Shown piece by piece: positions 9,430-21,093 of a stretch of DNA of 64,000 nt. Origin of the DNA: Trichosphaerium sp. ATCC 40318 (taxonomy: Eukaryota > Discosea > Flabellinia > Trichosidae). The notes beneath the pieces are model-generated. The model saw only the letters and a list, made by a program, of their open reading frames with translations. It ran no database searches and was not told the DNA's origin. The position numbers were made by a program, and so were the translations under genes. The first letter of the stretch is position 1, and every line of letters starts with the position of its first letter. The stretch is from contig JALMLS010000149.1 of assembly GCA_038496445.1 (NCBI GenBank), positions 186,001-250,000 of the forward strand, in the 5' to 3' direction.

Positions 9430-12400
9430 ATGTGTTCCAAAACACGTTGGGAAGAAATTGCCAACGAGTTAGCAACTTGTCAACAGTGGTAAATTGCAGT
9501 TAAGTGAAATTACTTGCGCAAAATGAACCTACGAACGTGAGGTGCGCATGTACAGGCAGCTTTTTGCGTATTCTAGAGCGCCTACGCACTATGCGTCATC
9601 TGTGCAGGTTTGAAAGGTAAATTATATCCTGCTACTGTTAACGTGCTACAGGGCGTTGATGTTCGCGTGAGAATGGCATGCCGTGCCTATAACAGGCCAT
9701 CTATTTTACTTAGCCAAAAACCTCGTCCTCACATTGCTAGAGCGAACGCGTTCGCTAAAAAGCTTCTCAGGGCGCGTAAGATCGCGTTGGGGCTGGTATG
9801 ACTTCAGAAAAATTACTTTTGAACTAACATAGCTGACAGGAGAAACAAGCTAGTAAAAGTGAGGTGGATAAGATAAAGGAAGAGCCCGAGGCTAAACGGG
9901 CCGAATTAACAATTTCTAAAACATCCGCCGAAGATTTGCGTCCTAAGCTCTCGGTTCGTTCATTTCTATGCGTAAAAACCAATTATATTACAGTTTAAAG
10001 TCTCTGAAGAATGGACAAATACAAAGCTTGTAACACCTATCCTACGAGCTGTAAGCGAGCTAGAATTTGAGAAACCAACAGGTATGTCAATTCTCGAGTT
10101 AGTACAAGAAAAACGACAAACAAAATTGTAGAGATACAAGAGAGGACAGTTCGTATGGCGCTGAAAGGTCAAAGTGTACTGACTATACGATATGTTTGTA
10201 GTTGTTTTGTTTTCTCACTTTTACTAGATCGTTGCTGGCGCAAAAACCGGTACAGGCAAGACCGCTGCCTTTGGACTACCATTGTTGCACCGCGTGTATC
10301 AAATAATCAAAAAGGAACGCGGAGGTACCAAGATTACATTTCTTACTGATTCTCTTTGATATTTTGTTTTTAATCACCTTTATGTTGTAGACAATGATGA
10401 ACCTAGGGTTGCTGCACCTTTGGCACTAGTCCTTTGTCCTACTCGTGAGTTGGCAGATCAAGTTATGAATCACTTGGCGAGCTACTCTAAATATCTCAAA
10501 AAAATAAAGATAGTTGGTATTTATGGTGCAATGAAGAACATGGACGCTCAGGTAATGCTTCGCATGTCTTTCTTTGTTATTGACCATAAATGATATAGGC
10601 TAAAGAGCTCAAAAAGGGTGTAGATATTGTTGTATCAACAGCAGGAAGGCTAATGTCTTTGGTTGATCAAGACTACTTTGAACGTTTGAGTAAAATGAAT
10701 AAAAAAAGTAACTTGAAATCAAAACAAGAAAAACAAGATACCATTGATCAATACTTTGAAAGCTGGGAGACTGGCGTGGTACATGAAAAAATGGAAGAGC
10801 TATTGAAACAAGAAAACGCTTCTAAACCTTCAAAAACACCACACCAAGAGCCAGGATGGGGTACGTCATTTTTCATATTTTGGTGACTCGGAAACCTGCT
10901 TAACTTTTTTTTTCTCAATAGCTATTGACCTGCGGCGAATAAAGTTCTTGGTTATTGATGAAGTTGATCGTATGCTTGATATGGGTATGCTTCCTGAGAT
11001 GAAAGCAATATCTTCTCATCTACCAAGACCAAGAAATAGGAAACATACACAAGGGAGGATGCAAGTGCGTCAACTTTTTTTGTAATGATTAATTCTTTGC
11101 TCACATTTTTCTTCTTCAAAAAAAAGGTTATGATGTTTTCTGCCACATTAATGCCACGTGCTGAGGATCTCATACGCCGTTTTGCACCTTATGGACACAG
11201 AGTTGATCTTAACAATACACTTGAGGTTGCTGATACAGGTAATAAAATAACTTGGCTTTTGACTTCTCAACGTTACTTCTAGTCGATTCAGTAGTTTACT
11301 ACGTCAATGGCCAAAAGAAACTATCTTTGTTACGCTACCTGTTCAGACGTAAAACAATGAAGGTATGTTTCTTTACCTCACTGCAACGATATTTAATTCA
11401 TATAGGACAAACAAGCAATTGTTTTTTGCAGGACGAGGCAAAGAGCACTAAGAAACGCAGAGCGTTTAAAAGAGACTGGATTCAAAGCTGAAGCAGTTTG
11501 TAAGGGTATGCCGCTCCAGAAGCGCCATCGCATAGTTGAAGATTTTCATAATGGAGATATTCAATTACTGATGTGTACTGATGTTATGGCAAGAGGAATA
11601 GGTACAAATTAATCAATATTTTTTATCAAAAATTTCCTTCTTGTGACACGTGTCACATTACAAAATGTCGTACTTTACTTTGACAATTTTTAACGTAAAA
11701 TCTATTGAAGCAATGCATTGTTCTATGTTAATTTCCTATTCTATTGGATAAAGGAGTTGGATAAACATTACCCCTTTTATTTCGAGCTTACCTTTTTTTG
11801 TTTTGCTTGATTTAATTGGAGTTTTAGATATTCCGGATCTTCCTTTCGTAGTAAACTTTGATATGCCTCATTTACCTGAGAATTATATTCATCGTGTTGG
11901 ACGTACTGGTCGTGCAGGAAAGAAAGGAAAAGCTCTAAACTTTGTTGGTCTTCAGCCTCAAGCTATTAAGATTGGTAACAGAGTTGCTGTTCTTGATGAT
12001 AGAACTTTTTTAAGTGGTATTGAGAGGTTCCTTAAAAAGAAAATACGTGTTGATAAAGTACCTGGAACTTGGCGTGCTTGTGCAGTTGATGACGTAAGGA
12101 ATACCCTATTAGTTCATACAACTTATTTTTATTAGAAGATAGAGCCTGCTGCACCAAGTAAAAAAGTCGCTGATGAGTTGGGTGAAGTACGTTTACCCTT
12201 TTTTCTTGTTTTTTTCTTGCTTTTTTTTCTCTTGACCGCAGTTGCCATGGCTGGTTTTGGTTATTTTTATGCTCCTGTTTTTTGCACTACTGATGTTGGT
12301 ATAATTTTTTAGCGTTTGGAGTATCTTACAGAGAAGCAAAAGGTTGTAGCTGAAGCGATTGAACGGAAGCCGAAAACGTTTTCTGAGAAGCAAGCTGTTG

Positions 12401-12725
12401 CTATTGTTAAAAAACTTTCTGTTGATAAGAAACGTGGTAAAAAGGCTGTAATACAACCTAGAGACTTTAAGGAGATACGTTATGAGGACATAATAAAGGA
12501 TTTTGAAAGGAACAGAGCGACAAAATTAGGTACGAATAAACGCAATCCGAAAAAATTCTTATTGATTATTGTTTAGGAGTCAAGGTGCCAGTTGATCTCA
12601 GTGAAGATAAAAAGACTCCAAAAGAGCGTAAGAAGATTGACAGACAGAAGCGTATACGTAGAAAATACAGAAGGCTTAATCAAGAACATTTTAACACTGG
12701 TCCTATACCCAAGAAGAAAAGGTAA
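9430..12725 (+). CDS. DEAD-box ATP-dependent RNA helicase
   Basis: A many-exon gene, spliced to roughly 740 residues. Helicase motifs appear in order: TEIQERTV (Q motif), [13 protein letters not shown] (motif I), PTRELADQV (Ia), STAGRLM (Ib), [12 protein letters not shown] (motif II, DEVD in place of DEAD), FSATLMP (III), then in the second RecA domain [10 protein letters not shown] and [11 protein letters not shown] (motif VI). A basic tail ends PIPKKKR. The N-terminal 100 residues are basic and Arg/Ala-rich, which could be a mitochondrial or nucleolar leader. The start at 9430 is the least certain part. The motif II variant keeps both acidic residues needed for ATP hydrolysis. One intron (11602-11827) is much longer than the rest. 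The specific paralogue (RNA target) cannot be assigned. Confidence 0.88.
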
Positions 12726-13002
12726 ACGAAAAATATGACAAAATGCTCCCTTTGTGTATTTCACCTCGCAAAACCTATCAAGGCTGAGACGTACATATAC
12801 TGCTCACCCAATTTTTTGTACAAACGAATTAAAAAGAACTAACTGGATCCAAGACTTTTTGGTTTTTTTTTTTGAATAAGATTGTATTTACAATACACGC
12901 TTTACAATTTGCTTTGCAAAGGCAACTTGGTTGGGTTTTTTTGTTGTTGTTTTTTGGTTTTTTTTCATTACAGTGAGGACCGTCAGGAGTACCACTTAAT
13001 CA

Positions 13003-15857
13003 TTATTTCTTGGTTGTTGTTGCTACCATTATTTTGTTACCTCGTTTTCCAACTTTTACATTTGTTGGTAAACGCCTACCATAACCACCATTTGCTTCTG
13101 CTCTTGTTAAATTAGTACTTGCGTATCTTCCTGTTGTATTTGCTACTACATTCTCTTGTGCTACACCAAACACACCCTTACGTCTTCCACGTTGTTTAGC
13201 ACGACGTAATCTCCTTTTTGTACTTTGTTTTGTATTGATTTTTCTGTTTTGTTGGTTTGGAAGTGGATGTTTGTAATAAGCTGTGTTTTCTGATGTATCA
13301 ATACCTTTTTCGTTTACTTCCTTTACAGCTGCTGGAAGACTCGGATTAACCTTTATAGGATCTTTAAGTGTAAAAACAGTCCATCCACCTGCTAAGTCAC
13401 TAGAAGAAAAAACGAAATAAGAAGACTGAATAAGACTTCATGAGTTTTTTGAATAACAAACACAAAAGCGTTCGACTGAAAATCGAAATCATGTGATAAT
13501 AAGAAGAGACTTGTTTTTGGAAAAAAAAATTCTGTAAGTGGCGTACCGGTATTCTCTTATTGAGTGACTCATTGGTGGAGCTGAATATAAGAGTTTACCA
13601 TTAATATAATCTTTTACTAGTATACGAGAAACTTGGTTCACATTTACTTGGTTGAATCTACCCATACAACCACGCATAGAACCCAATACGTGAAGCAATT
13701 GCCTTGGATGTACTTGGCCTTCACCAGGAAGATTTATACCATAAGTCCTAAACACGAAGGTAAGAAGAAATACAAAGTCCAAGAACAAGATATGGTTTAG
13801 GTCTTAAGCGGCGGCATGCGTCCTTACCTTTCAAGGATATCACGTTCTACACGAGAAGCAATTAAAGCAGCTGGTTCAAAAGCATCTCTCATTTCATCAG
13901 ATCGCATTAGTCCATTGATAACCATATCAGCTAGTAGACAAGTGAGAAGCTGTCGGTTTTTTTTTGAATATATAAAATCAACAAAAGAACAGCCGTCGGT
14001 CAGTACTGGTGGTTTTTAAAAAAATCTTCGCTATGTTTTACGTACCCTTGGAGGCCATAAAATTTGCAAATACTAATCCAGGACAATCACAAAGCTCAAG
14101 TGTGTCATCAATTATTAAAGTTTGAAAATGTTTTGTTTTAGCTGGTGTTGCACTGACTGCCACTTTCTTACTACCATACAATACATTGATTGTAGAAGAC
14201 TAAAATTTATGTTAGACAAAAGAACGTATGAAATAAATTACTAATGTACCTTTCCGACATTAGGGTATCCTACCATACCAACACAATACCGTGTATTTTT
14301 TGTTTTTTCTATCAATTTCGTCAGCTTGGTTTGTTGGATTGTAACTTCACCGTACGTGGTTTAAATGCCTTTAAAGCACTCCATAATTGAGGTGTTGTTA
14401 ATACAGCATCTGTACATAACCTATATTCGACATTTGGTTCCATTGTTTCCTAGATAAAGTCAAATTACCACCAAACGTTTTGTTATAAAATAAATGTGTA
14501 CCTCGAGTTTTTCCTCTTTGGGTTCTCCTTCTACTGCTTCTACTGTTGGTACTTTACCTTCCAGACCCTCTAAACGTTCTTCTTCAATCCTTGCAAGTTC
14601 TAATAGCCTTTCTGTTTCCTTAAATGCAGAGAAAAACGCAAACTGAATATTATTCTCATTAAGGTATTTTGCCCATGCCTTTACAATTGTTAGCCATTAT
14701 CACAAACGTTATATATTTCCTATAACGTACAATACGTTGGTTTGCATGTAAAAAATCAGCTTTGTTAAATAGTAATACTGGTTTAGCGCCGTTTTCTACT
14801 ACATAGTCTTCGAGATCTAGAAAAAAATAAACGAAGGAAACAAGCTATGTTTTTTATTGTTTTATAAAAACCTACCTAGACATCTGAATAATGTTGGATT
14901 TCTAGAGTCGATAATTTGAACAAGAACATCTGATCTATACGTATAAACTATTAGATATATAACACCATTTCTTTGATGCAGTACCTCTCTACAACACGCC
15001 ATAATTGACGCCATACTTCAAGATTTTTTTCGTAAGGAGTAACAGCTAGATTTTCTTCTGCATCCAACAAATCACGAAGATTGTGACGCCATCTTAACAA
15101 GCAAGCACGTTCCCTATCATACAATTGTGCTTTTGTAGTGCTTTCATCCCATTTTGGTCTTTAACAATAACATATAAGAAACAGAAATACAAAAACGTCA
15201 AAAGAAAGACAGAGACGTCAACTGAAAAGAAAAAAAAAAATTGAGAAACAAAAATGGAAAATGCCTCTTCCTTTCTGTGACTCAAAGGTAACTGTTTTCT
15301 TTTTTTTTTTTATTACCTCTTAGGTATTGGTAGATCATTCCATCGCTTTGTGAGAGCCTATAACGCCGTTTTGGTTAAAATAAAATAAAAGAAAAAAATA
15401 ATTCCGCCAGTAACGCCGCTTTTTGTTTAATAGTCGTACCTCCATAGCTTCGATAGTCTTTTGTTTCTCTAGAGCTATTGCGTTACTGTCCAGTACAATT
15501 GTGTGACCTGAAGAAGTTAGTATACGCTGGTATAGTGTATTTTACCTCTTTCAGCTTGGAATGAGCGTTGTTCAAGTTCAGCATTAAATATAAATTCTAA
15601 AAACGTTAGAAAAACATTCTGTACGCTAACGTGAAGATACCTTGTAGATCACTCTGCTCAATTTGTGACTCTAGTTTCACAGCGTCTTTTGCTCGTAATT
15701 CTTTCATTGTAGCTTCCCATACTGGCGCATCACCCAAACCTTCCTTTCTACGCTGTCGTACAGTTTTATGTTCATTACGGCTTTGATTAAGAAGAGATTT
15801 GCCCAAACCGCCTTTCTTCTTTTTCTTACAAGCCAAATATGCACCTCTCTTCGACAT
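13003..15857 (-). CDS. LSG1: Large-subunit GTPase 1 (Lsg1-like, 60S maturation)
   Basis: Lsg1 is a cytoplasmic circularly permuted GTPase that releases the export adaptor Nmd3 from the 60S ribosomal subunit. The start at 15857 gives MSKRGAYLACKKKKKGGLGK. Family landmarks follow: PKRPKWDE, YEKNLEVWRQLWRVVERSD, QIIDSRNPTLFRC, then in permuted order G4 (FNKAD, near 14770) and G1 (MVGYPNVGKS, near 14270), then DCPGLVFANF (G3). The C-terminal tail is very basic (STKRRLRRAKQRGRRKG). The coding sequence is broken by many introns. It is on the opposite strand to the helicase and converges on it. Length and motif order match the eukaryotic family. Confidence 0.93.
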
Positions 15858-16054
15858 TACAGTTGTTGAGAAAATACAAGTAAAAAATTGCTGGTGGCGA
15901 ATTCCACAAAAGTCGCGGACATTCAAACCAATTTAAAGAATAACAGTGTAAAAAAACATTATAATTATTGGTTAGGCTTTAGGCCGTGTGGGTGCAGTTA
16001 CAAGTTTGGCTATGTACAATATTTTAAAAACGCCCACTGCTTTGTTTTGTAGAG

Positions 16055-16858
16055 TTAAAAGTCAACGTCAAACTCGATAAACCCAGCACCTTCGAAGGCG
16101 CGCCCTAACTGAGGAAGAGGCCCTTTATCAAGTTCTTTCTGTTTCTCTACGTATGCTTTATCATGTTCTGCAAGGGCAGCGCAAGAGGCCTGTAAGAAAG
16201 TGTACATTAGTATGACGCTACAGTTAGTGGTTTAAATGATAACGAACCTTGTAGAGAATCTGAAGGCTGTTTAGGTCTTCTTGTAAACTAGCTATTTTTT
16301 CGTCCTTTTCTTTTATGATCTCTTTCGACCCACGCAACTGCTCTAGTATCTGGGCCTTCATTAGTCGCGCTGGGTATTTAAAAGAAAACTAAGCATGACA
16401 TACATTCGCAAATTCTTTAATTTGGCGTTCCATGCCTGCAACGAGCTGACCTTGGCTGAATGCAAGTGTTTCTAACTCTGTAATCCTTTTCTGTGCTATT
16501 GTGTATTTTTCTTCTTGAGCTTTAAGATCAGCAAGGGCTTTCTTTTCGGTTGCTGAGGCAATCTGAGCACAGTATTATTTAAAAAATGTACGTAACCGTT
16601 AAAAAAGGTACCTGTTTTACTACTACATCCTTATATACGCGTATGGAAGGTTTTTTAGATTTGGTTGACCGCCTTGGCGCTTTTTTAACGCCCTGTTGTT
16701 TTGGCTTCTAGTTAACAGTGTAAGCGCCAAATTTTTGTATTTGTAACTAGTACCAGTCCCCGTGCTGTTTTTCCACGCTTTCCAACAAGAGTATTGCGTA
16801 TGTTTGCTTGATTTCTGAGACTAGCTAGAGGGAGTCTTTGGTTGTGTTCGAAGTGCAT
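16055..16858 (-). CDS. Small coiled-coil protein, function unknown
   Basis: Five exons join in frame into about 195 residues from MHFEHNQRLPLASL to the stop after IEFDVDF. The N-terminal 70 residues are basic (KPKQQGVKKAPRRSTKSKK), and the middle is a long heptad-like helix (LADLKAQEEKYTIAQKRI, IIKEKDEKIASLQEDLNSLQ). The acidic end has GAGFIEFDVDF. All introns have GT-AG ends and preserve the frame, so the gene is likely real although I recognise no family. The basic head followed by a coiled coil would suit a chromatin, kinetochore or cytoskeletal adaptor, but that is speculation. It is divergent from the actin-related gene, with about 90 bases between starts. Confidence 0.7.
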
Positions 16859-16949
16859 TATTGCGGCGGGAAAGATGTTGGTTTGAATTTCAAGTTACCC
16901 GTCAAGGCAGGTCACAGCCTTAGCGTCTAATTTTATAATTAACGAAAGC

Positions 16950-18482
16950 ATGTCAAAAAAACCGCTCAGTGGCGACACTACAAGCAATTTGGGTTCGTAT
17001 TATATATTTATCAGTTGATAACGCCTCTTTTGCAGAAGGTACGCCAGTGATCATCGTATTGGGCTCTAGCCAAGTGATGGCGGGGTTTTCAGGCTCAAGT
17101 GCTCCAAGGACCATATTTCCTACTGTAATAGGCACACCTAAGTACCCTTGCTTCTCTGGAGCATTTGCAAACGCATCTCGTACGTTATGGCTTGTTGTTG
17201 AAAGCCATTCAGATAATTTAGTTCAAAAAGTTCTCTTTACGCTTACATACAAAGTTAATAGGCAAGTACATTGGTGAGGAGGCAATGACAAACAGGGGTC
17301 TGTTAAATTTACACTTTCCTATCACAAACGGAAATGTGACACATCTTGACTACTTTGAGGACATCCTGTTCCACACATTTAAGAATGAACTGCGAATAGA
17401 CCAAACTGAGCATCCTGTCATGCTCACTGACTCACCGCTTGGATCTAATAGGTAAATGAAATGCACTTGCAAGTCATTTTTTGGTTTAATTTTTTCTATT
17501 GTAGAGATAGATACATTCAAATGTTGTTTGAAACCTTTGAAGTGCCCGCCAGCTATATTGCTCTAGACAGTGAATTAATATTGAATGCGTCCGGTAGATC
17601 CACTGGCATGGTTGTTTCGTCTGGAGGAGGTGTTACAACTTATACGCCTCAGCATGAAGGCAAAGCGATTGCACATGCGATTGAACGAACGCCGATTGGT
17701 GGTAAAGATGTCACTAAGTATTTAGCCAGGATTCTATGCGAACAAGGCCTCGATCTCCGCAGCCCTTCAGCTCTTGAAACCATTCGTGATATGAAGGAAA
17801 AATTTGCATACGTTACACAAGATTATGATGCCGATATAAAAGAGTGTTCAATGACTTCATCCCTTACGAAAACTTACCTTCTTCCTGATGCCTCTAAGGT
17901 TTGGATTTCTACAGCAAGATTTAGATGTACTGAAGCACTATTTAATCCACATTTGGTGGGCGTCGACAGTCCTGGGATCCCTCAGAGTATCTACGACTCA
18001 GTAATGAAATGTGATACTAAAATAAGAAAGGTACCTTTACAGTTCTTTGCGTTCAAATTCTTCGCTGTTTTTCGCCATGCCATGAAGCTACTGCTTGAAT
18101 AAGCGAGATAAAAACCTAACGCTCTGTGGAGAAAAAATAGGATTTGAACGCAAAGAAATGTCACGACGTTCCGTTGTTTTTTTTTCTCATTTCGTGATGT
18201 TAGGATTTACTATCAAATATCATCATTGCTGGTGGCAACACATTGCTAAAGGGTTTTGAAGATCGTATTACCAAGGAACTTAAGTTATTACTACCAGAGT
18301 CATCTGTAGTCAAGGTAGTTGCTGCTCCTGCGCGTAAGTATTCAGTGTGGAATGGCGGATCCATTTTGGCATCTCAAGCTACTTTTGACTCTCAGTGGAT
18401 GTCGAAGGAAGAATATGACGAAAGTGGACCTGGGGCACGTGAGTGATGTGCATACTTGTAGTAACTGCCAGTAGTACAATAA
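16950..18482 (+). CDS. Divergent actin-related protein with degraded nucleotide pocket
   Basis: Spliced exons give a full actin fold: VMAGFSGSSAPRTIFPTVIG, YIGEEAMTNRGLL, HTFKNELRIDQTEHPVMLTD, FETFEVPASYIAL, then the C-terminal IIIAGGNTLLKGFEDRIT, APARKYSVWNGGSILAS and EEYDESGPG. Against conventional actin, the first phosphate loop (VDNGSG) reads IVLGSS, losing Asp11 and changing Lys18 to Met. The second loop (MDSGDG) reads VSSGGG, losing Asp154 and Asp157. These residues coordinate Mg-ATP, so nucleotide hydrolysis is doubtful. It is not clearly any numbered Arp. The C-terminal end is uncertain: read through, it stops at 18446; splicing 18439-18471 gives a stop at 18482. The typical actin tail KCF is not seen. 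Confidence 0.85.
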
Positions 18483-18983
18483 ACGTCCCAAACGTGGTGG
18501 TGGATTTTGAAGGAGGATTATTACAAAATGGGCCTTGGTACGTAGTGATGTGCATACTTCTTGCAATTGCCATAAGAGACTAATGTGTCACATAAAGGTT
18601 CCAAGTTTATTCTGCTCTAAGTGACCTCTTGTACAGTAAGTTACAATACATCAGTTGGCACTGTTCACAAGTAATCAATAGCTAAAGAGTACTAAAACAA
18701 CTAAGCCATGCGCGCTCCTAAATATTTGTTTCTATTGTTATCCTCCCTCGCTATGTAATGGTTCATGAAGTACCCGAGAGCTTGAACAAGTGAAATAAAC
18801 AAACTTTTTGTAAGTTGAAACGTTCTTTGACAAATACATGTATACTATCAGCGCCATTAAAATGTCAAAGCAATGCTACACGTACAACAACACTTTGCTC
18901 ACACGGTACAATATTGTCACATGTTCACAGAAAATGAGCTCTGTTCTAGTCCACTTTCGTCAATTTAGGTTTTTCAAATTCGG
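18483..18983. other. Intergenic stretch with a short direct repeat
   Basis: Two related 28-base units, at 18443-18470 and 18545-18572, share GTGATGTGCATACTT and the closing TGCCA. The first lies at the 3' end of the actin-related gene, inside its possible last intron. The rest of the interval shows no recognisable gene and leads into the promoter of the GH16 gene. Confidence 0.45.
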
Positions 18984-20844
18984 ATGGCTACAATGCACAG
19001 CATGTTAGCGTATTGTGCTTTTGTTGCTCTGATATTTTTGGTCTCTGCAGCACCTGAAACTAAAACAGTTACAGTACCTGTACGTTTCTTATTTTCTGTT
19101 TAACTGACACGTGCGAATACGACTAATCGGTTTCTTTTGACTAGATCTACGACGGGGTCACAGGCGCCCTTCAAAATGGATTCGCTACTTGGGGTTGGGG
19201 AAAGTTCAACTTAAAAGACCAGACAATGGTTCGTCCAGGTAGTAATTACGATATATCGTTCATATGCCAGGGATACACGGCCATTTACATTGCTGGGGAT
19301 CTTGGTTATGATGCACAGTATATTGACCACATTTCCTTCTATATTAACGGTGGTACTACTCCTGGCGCTAAAGTACGCCATGGCTATATTCTAAAGCGGT
19401 TTTACAGAGAAAAACATTTTCATGAACTGTTTTCGCTAAAAGCTACGTTGTTGGAATACAAACACCTTTGTTTTTTAGGTGGCGTTGAAGGTAGAACAAG
19501 GGTTTACATTATCAGGCAGTGCAGTTGATATTTCAGATCAGTTGAAAACGAATACATGGACAAAAGTAACAGTTGACTTTTCTAAGTTCAATATCCAAGG
19601 AGAAAACTTGACAAGAGCTGTTGACGCTATATGGTTTCAAGCAATGTCACAGGAAGATTCTGGAACGATTTATATAGACAATATTACAGTTCAGGCAACT
19701 AGAAAATGGAATCTTGTTTGGTACGTGATAGATCGTGAGGTTGAGTAGTGCGCTTGTAGTGTAACTGTTTGTTTGTTTCTTTAGGATGGATGACTTCAAT
19801 AGTTTTGACGAAAAAGTAAGTAATGTTTTTTTGGGCCAAGTTTCTGACTTTATTAGACGTGGACGCCTCTTACAGGTACTCATGGACCTTCTTCAAACGA
19901 AAAGGAGTACTATATACCAGAGGAAGTTAGTGTTGCGAATGGTAACCTGGTCATAAGGCAAGCCGGATAAATATAATATCCTGAAAGTTTTTTTAACTTT
20001 TTCCCACAGAACACGTGCCAATGTGCCATCCCAAAACAAGATATACAACTACACTTCTGGTTGGGTAGACACTAAATCTAAATTCAGTCATCTCTATGGT
20101 CGTTGGGAAGTTTACGCTAAACTACCAGGTGAAACCCCAAATCAAATGAAAACACAAAGTTTTTCTCATCAATTCTGTAGGTACTTGGGCCATATGGCCT
20201 GCACATTGGCTAATGCCGGAAGATGGCGTACGCATTACCATTTAATTAATTGCTTCTTTCTTAAAATTAAGCTGCAAATTAGGTGTGTTGGCCTAGGCAT
20301 GGAGAAATAGGTGAGGAAAATTCTGTTCTTTTTATTATTTTTTTCCTTCGTAATTTTAACACGTGATAGATATAATGGAAATGATTGGAAAAGATATGAC
20401 GGCTACACATGGCTCTTATCATTGGACAGCAGATAACGATACATGCTATAAAGCTACCTTGAACACTGGGAGAGAGCTAAAAACTGGTGAGTTCTCCCGT
20501 TTTAAAAACAATCTAAAACATTGTCAGGTAAAAACCTCTCACAGGCGTACCATCTCTACACTGTTGAGTGGAATAAAGACAGCATGGTATACCTATTTGA
20601 TGACACGAGTTTCTCTGTTCTGCGCGATGGTGGTAACCCAAACTACCACTTCCCAACAAATGCAATACCTCAAAGTACGTTGTCTAAACAAAACAGTTTG
20701 GTGTTCACTTTTATTGTAGCACCAATGTATTGGATATTAAATACAGCTCTTGGCGGAAGTTGGCCTGGGTATCCAGATCATAGGACGGTTCTACCAGTGT
20801 ACCACTACATAGATTATGTAAAGGTTTACGATGCAGCAGATTAA
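18984..20844 (+). CDS. Secreted GH16-family beta-glucanase
   Basis: The product opens with a signal peptide (MLAYCAFVALIFLVSAAPE). A beta-sandwich of about 150 residues follows (ATWGWGKFNL through GTIYIDNITV) that looks like an accessory carbohydrate-binding module. The C-terminal part is a glycoside hydrolase family 16 domain: NLVWMDDFNSFD, NEKEYYIPEEVSVANGNLVI, YGRWEVYAKLPG, TWAIWPAHWLMPED, the catalytic HGEIDIMEMIG with both glutamates, and LNTALGGSWPG. It ends DYVKVYDAAD. Enzymes of this family cleave beta-1,3 or mixed-linkage glucans, so a role in wall digestion or remodelling is expected. One intron after GNLVI appears to use a GC donor. At another, the true donor is GTAATG a few bases inside a decoy GTAAGT. 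Confidence 0.88.
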
Positions 20845-21093
20845 TAAACGAGTAATTCCACCCTACTGTAAAGTTTGATAACAGCGCCTGTTTTTAGTAA
20901 AACTTCCGACAAGAATGAGGAACCCATCAACTACATAGAACTGCGTGCTAGTACGGAGTTTCTTATTTGGTCGTTTTGTGTTCGGAGGGCACAAATGCCA
21001 AAAGAGTAAGTAATTGTTAAGTTCGCTGCCCGCGGGCCAAAGCACATTGAGTTTTTTTATCCCAGTTGGAGTCCAATCTATCCATATTCCGTT

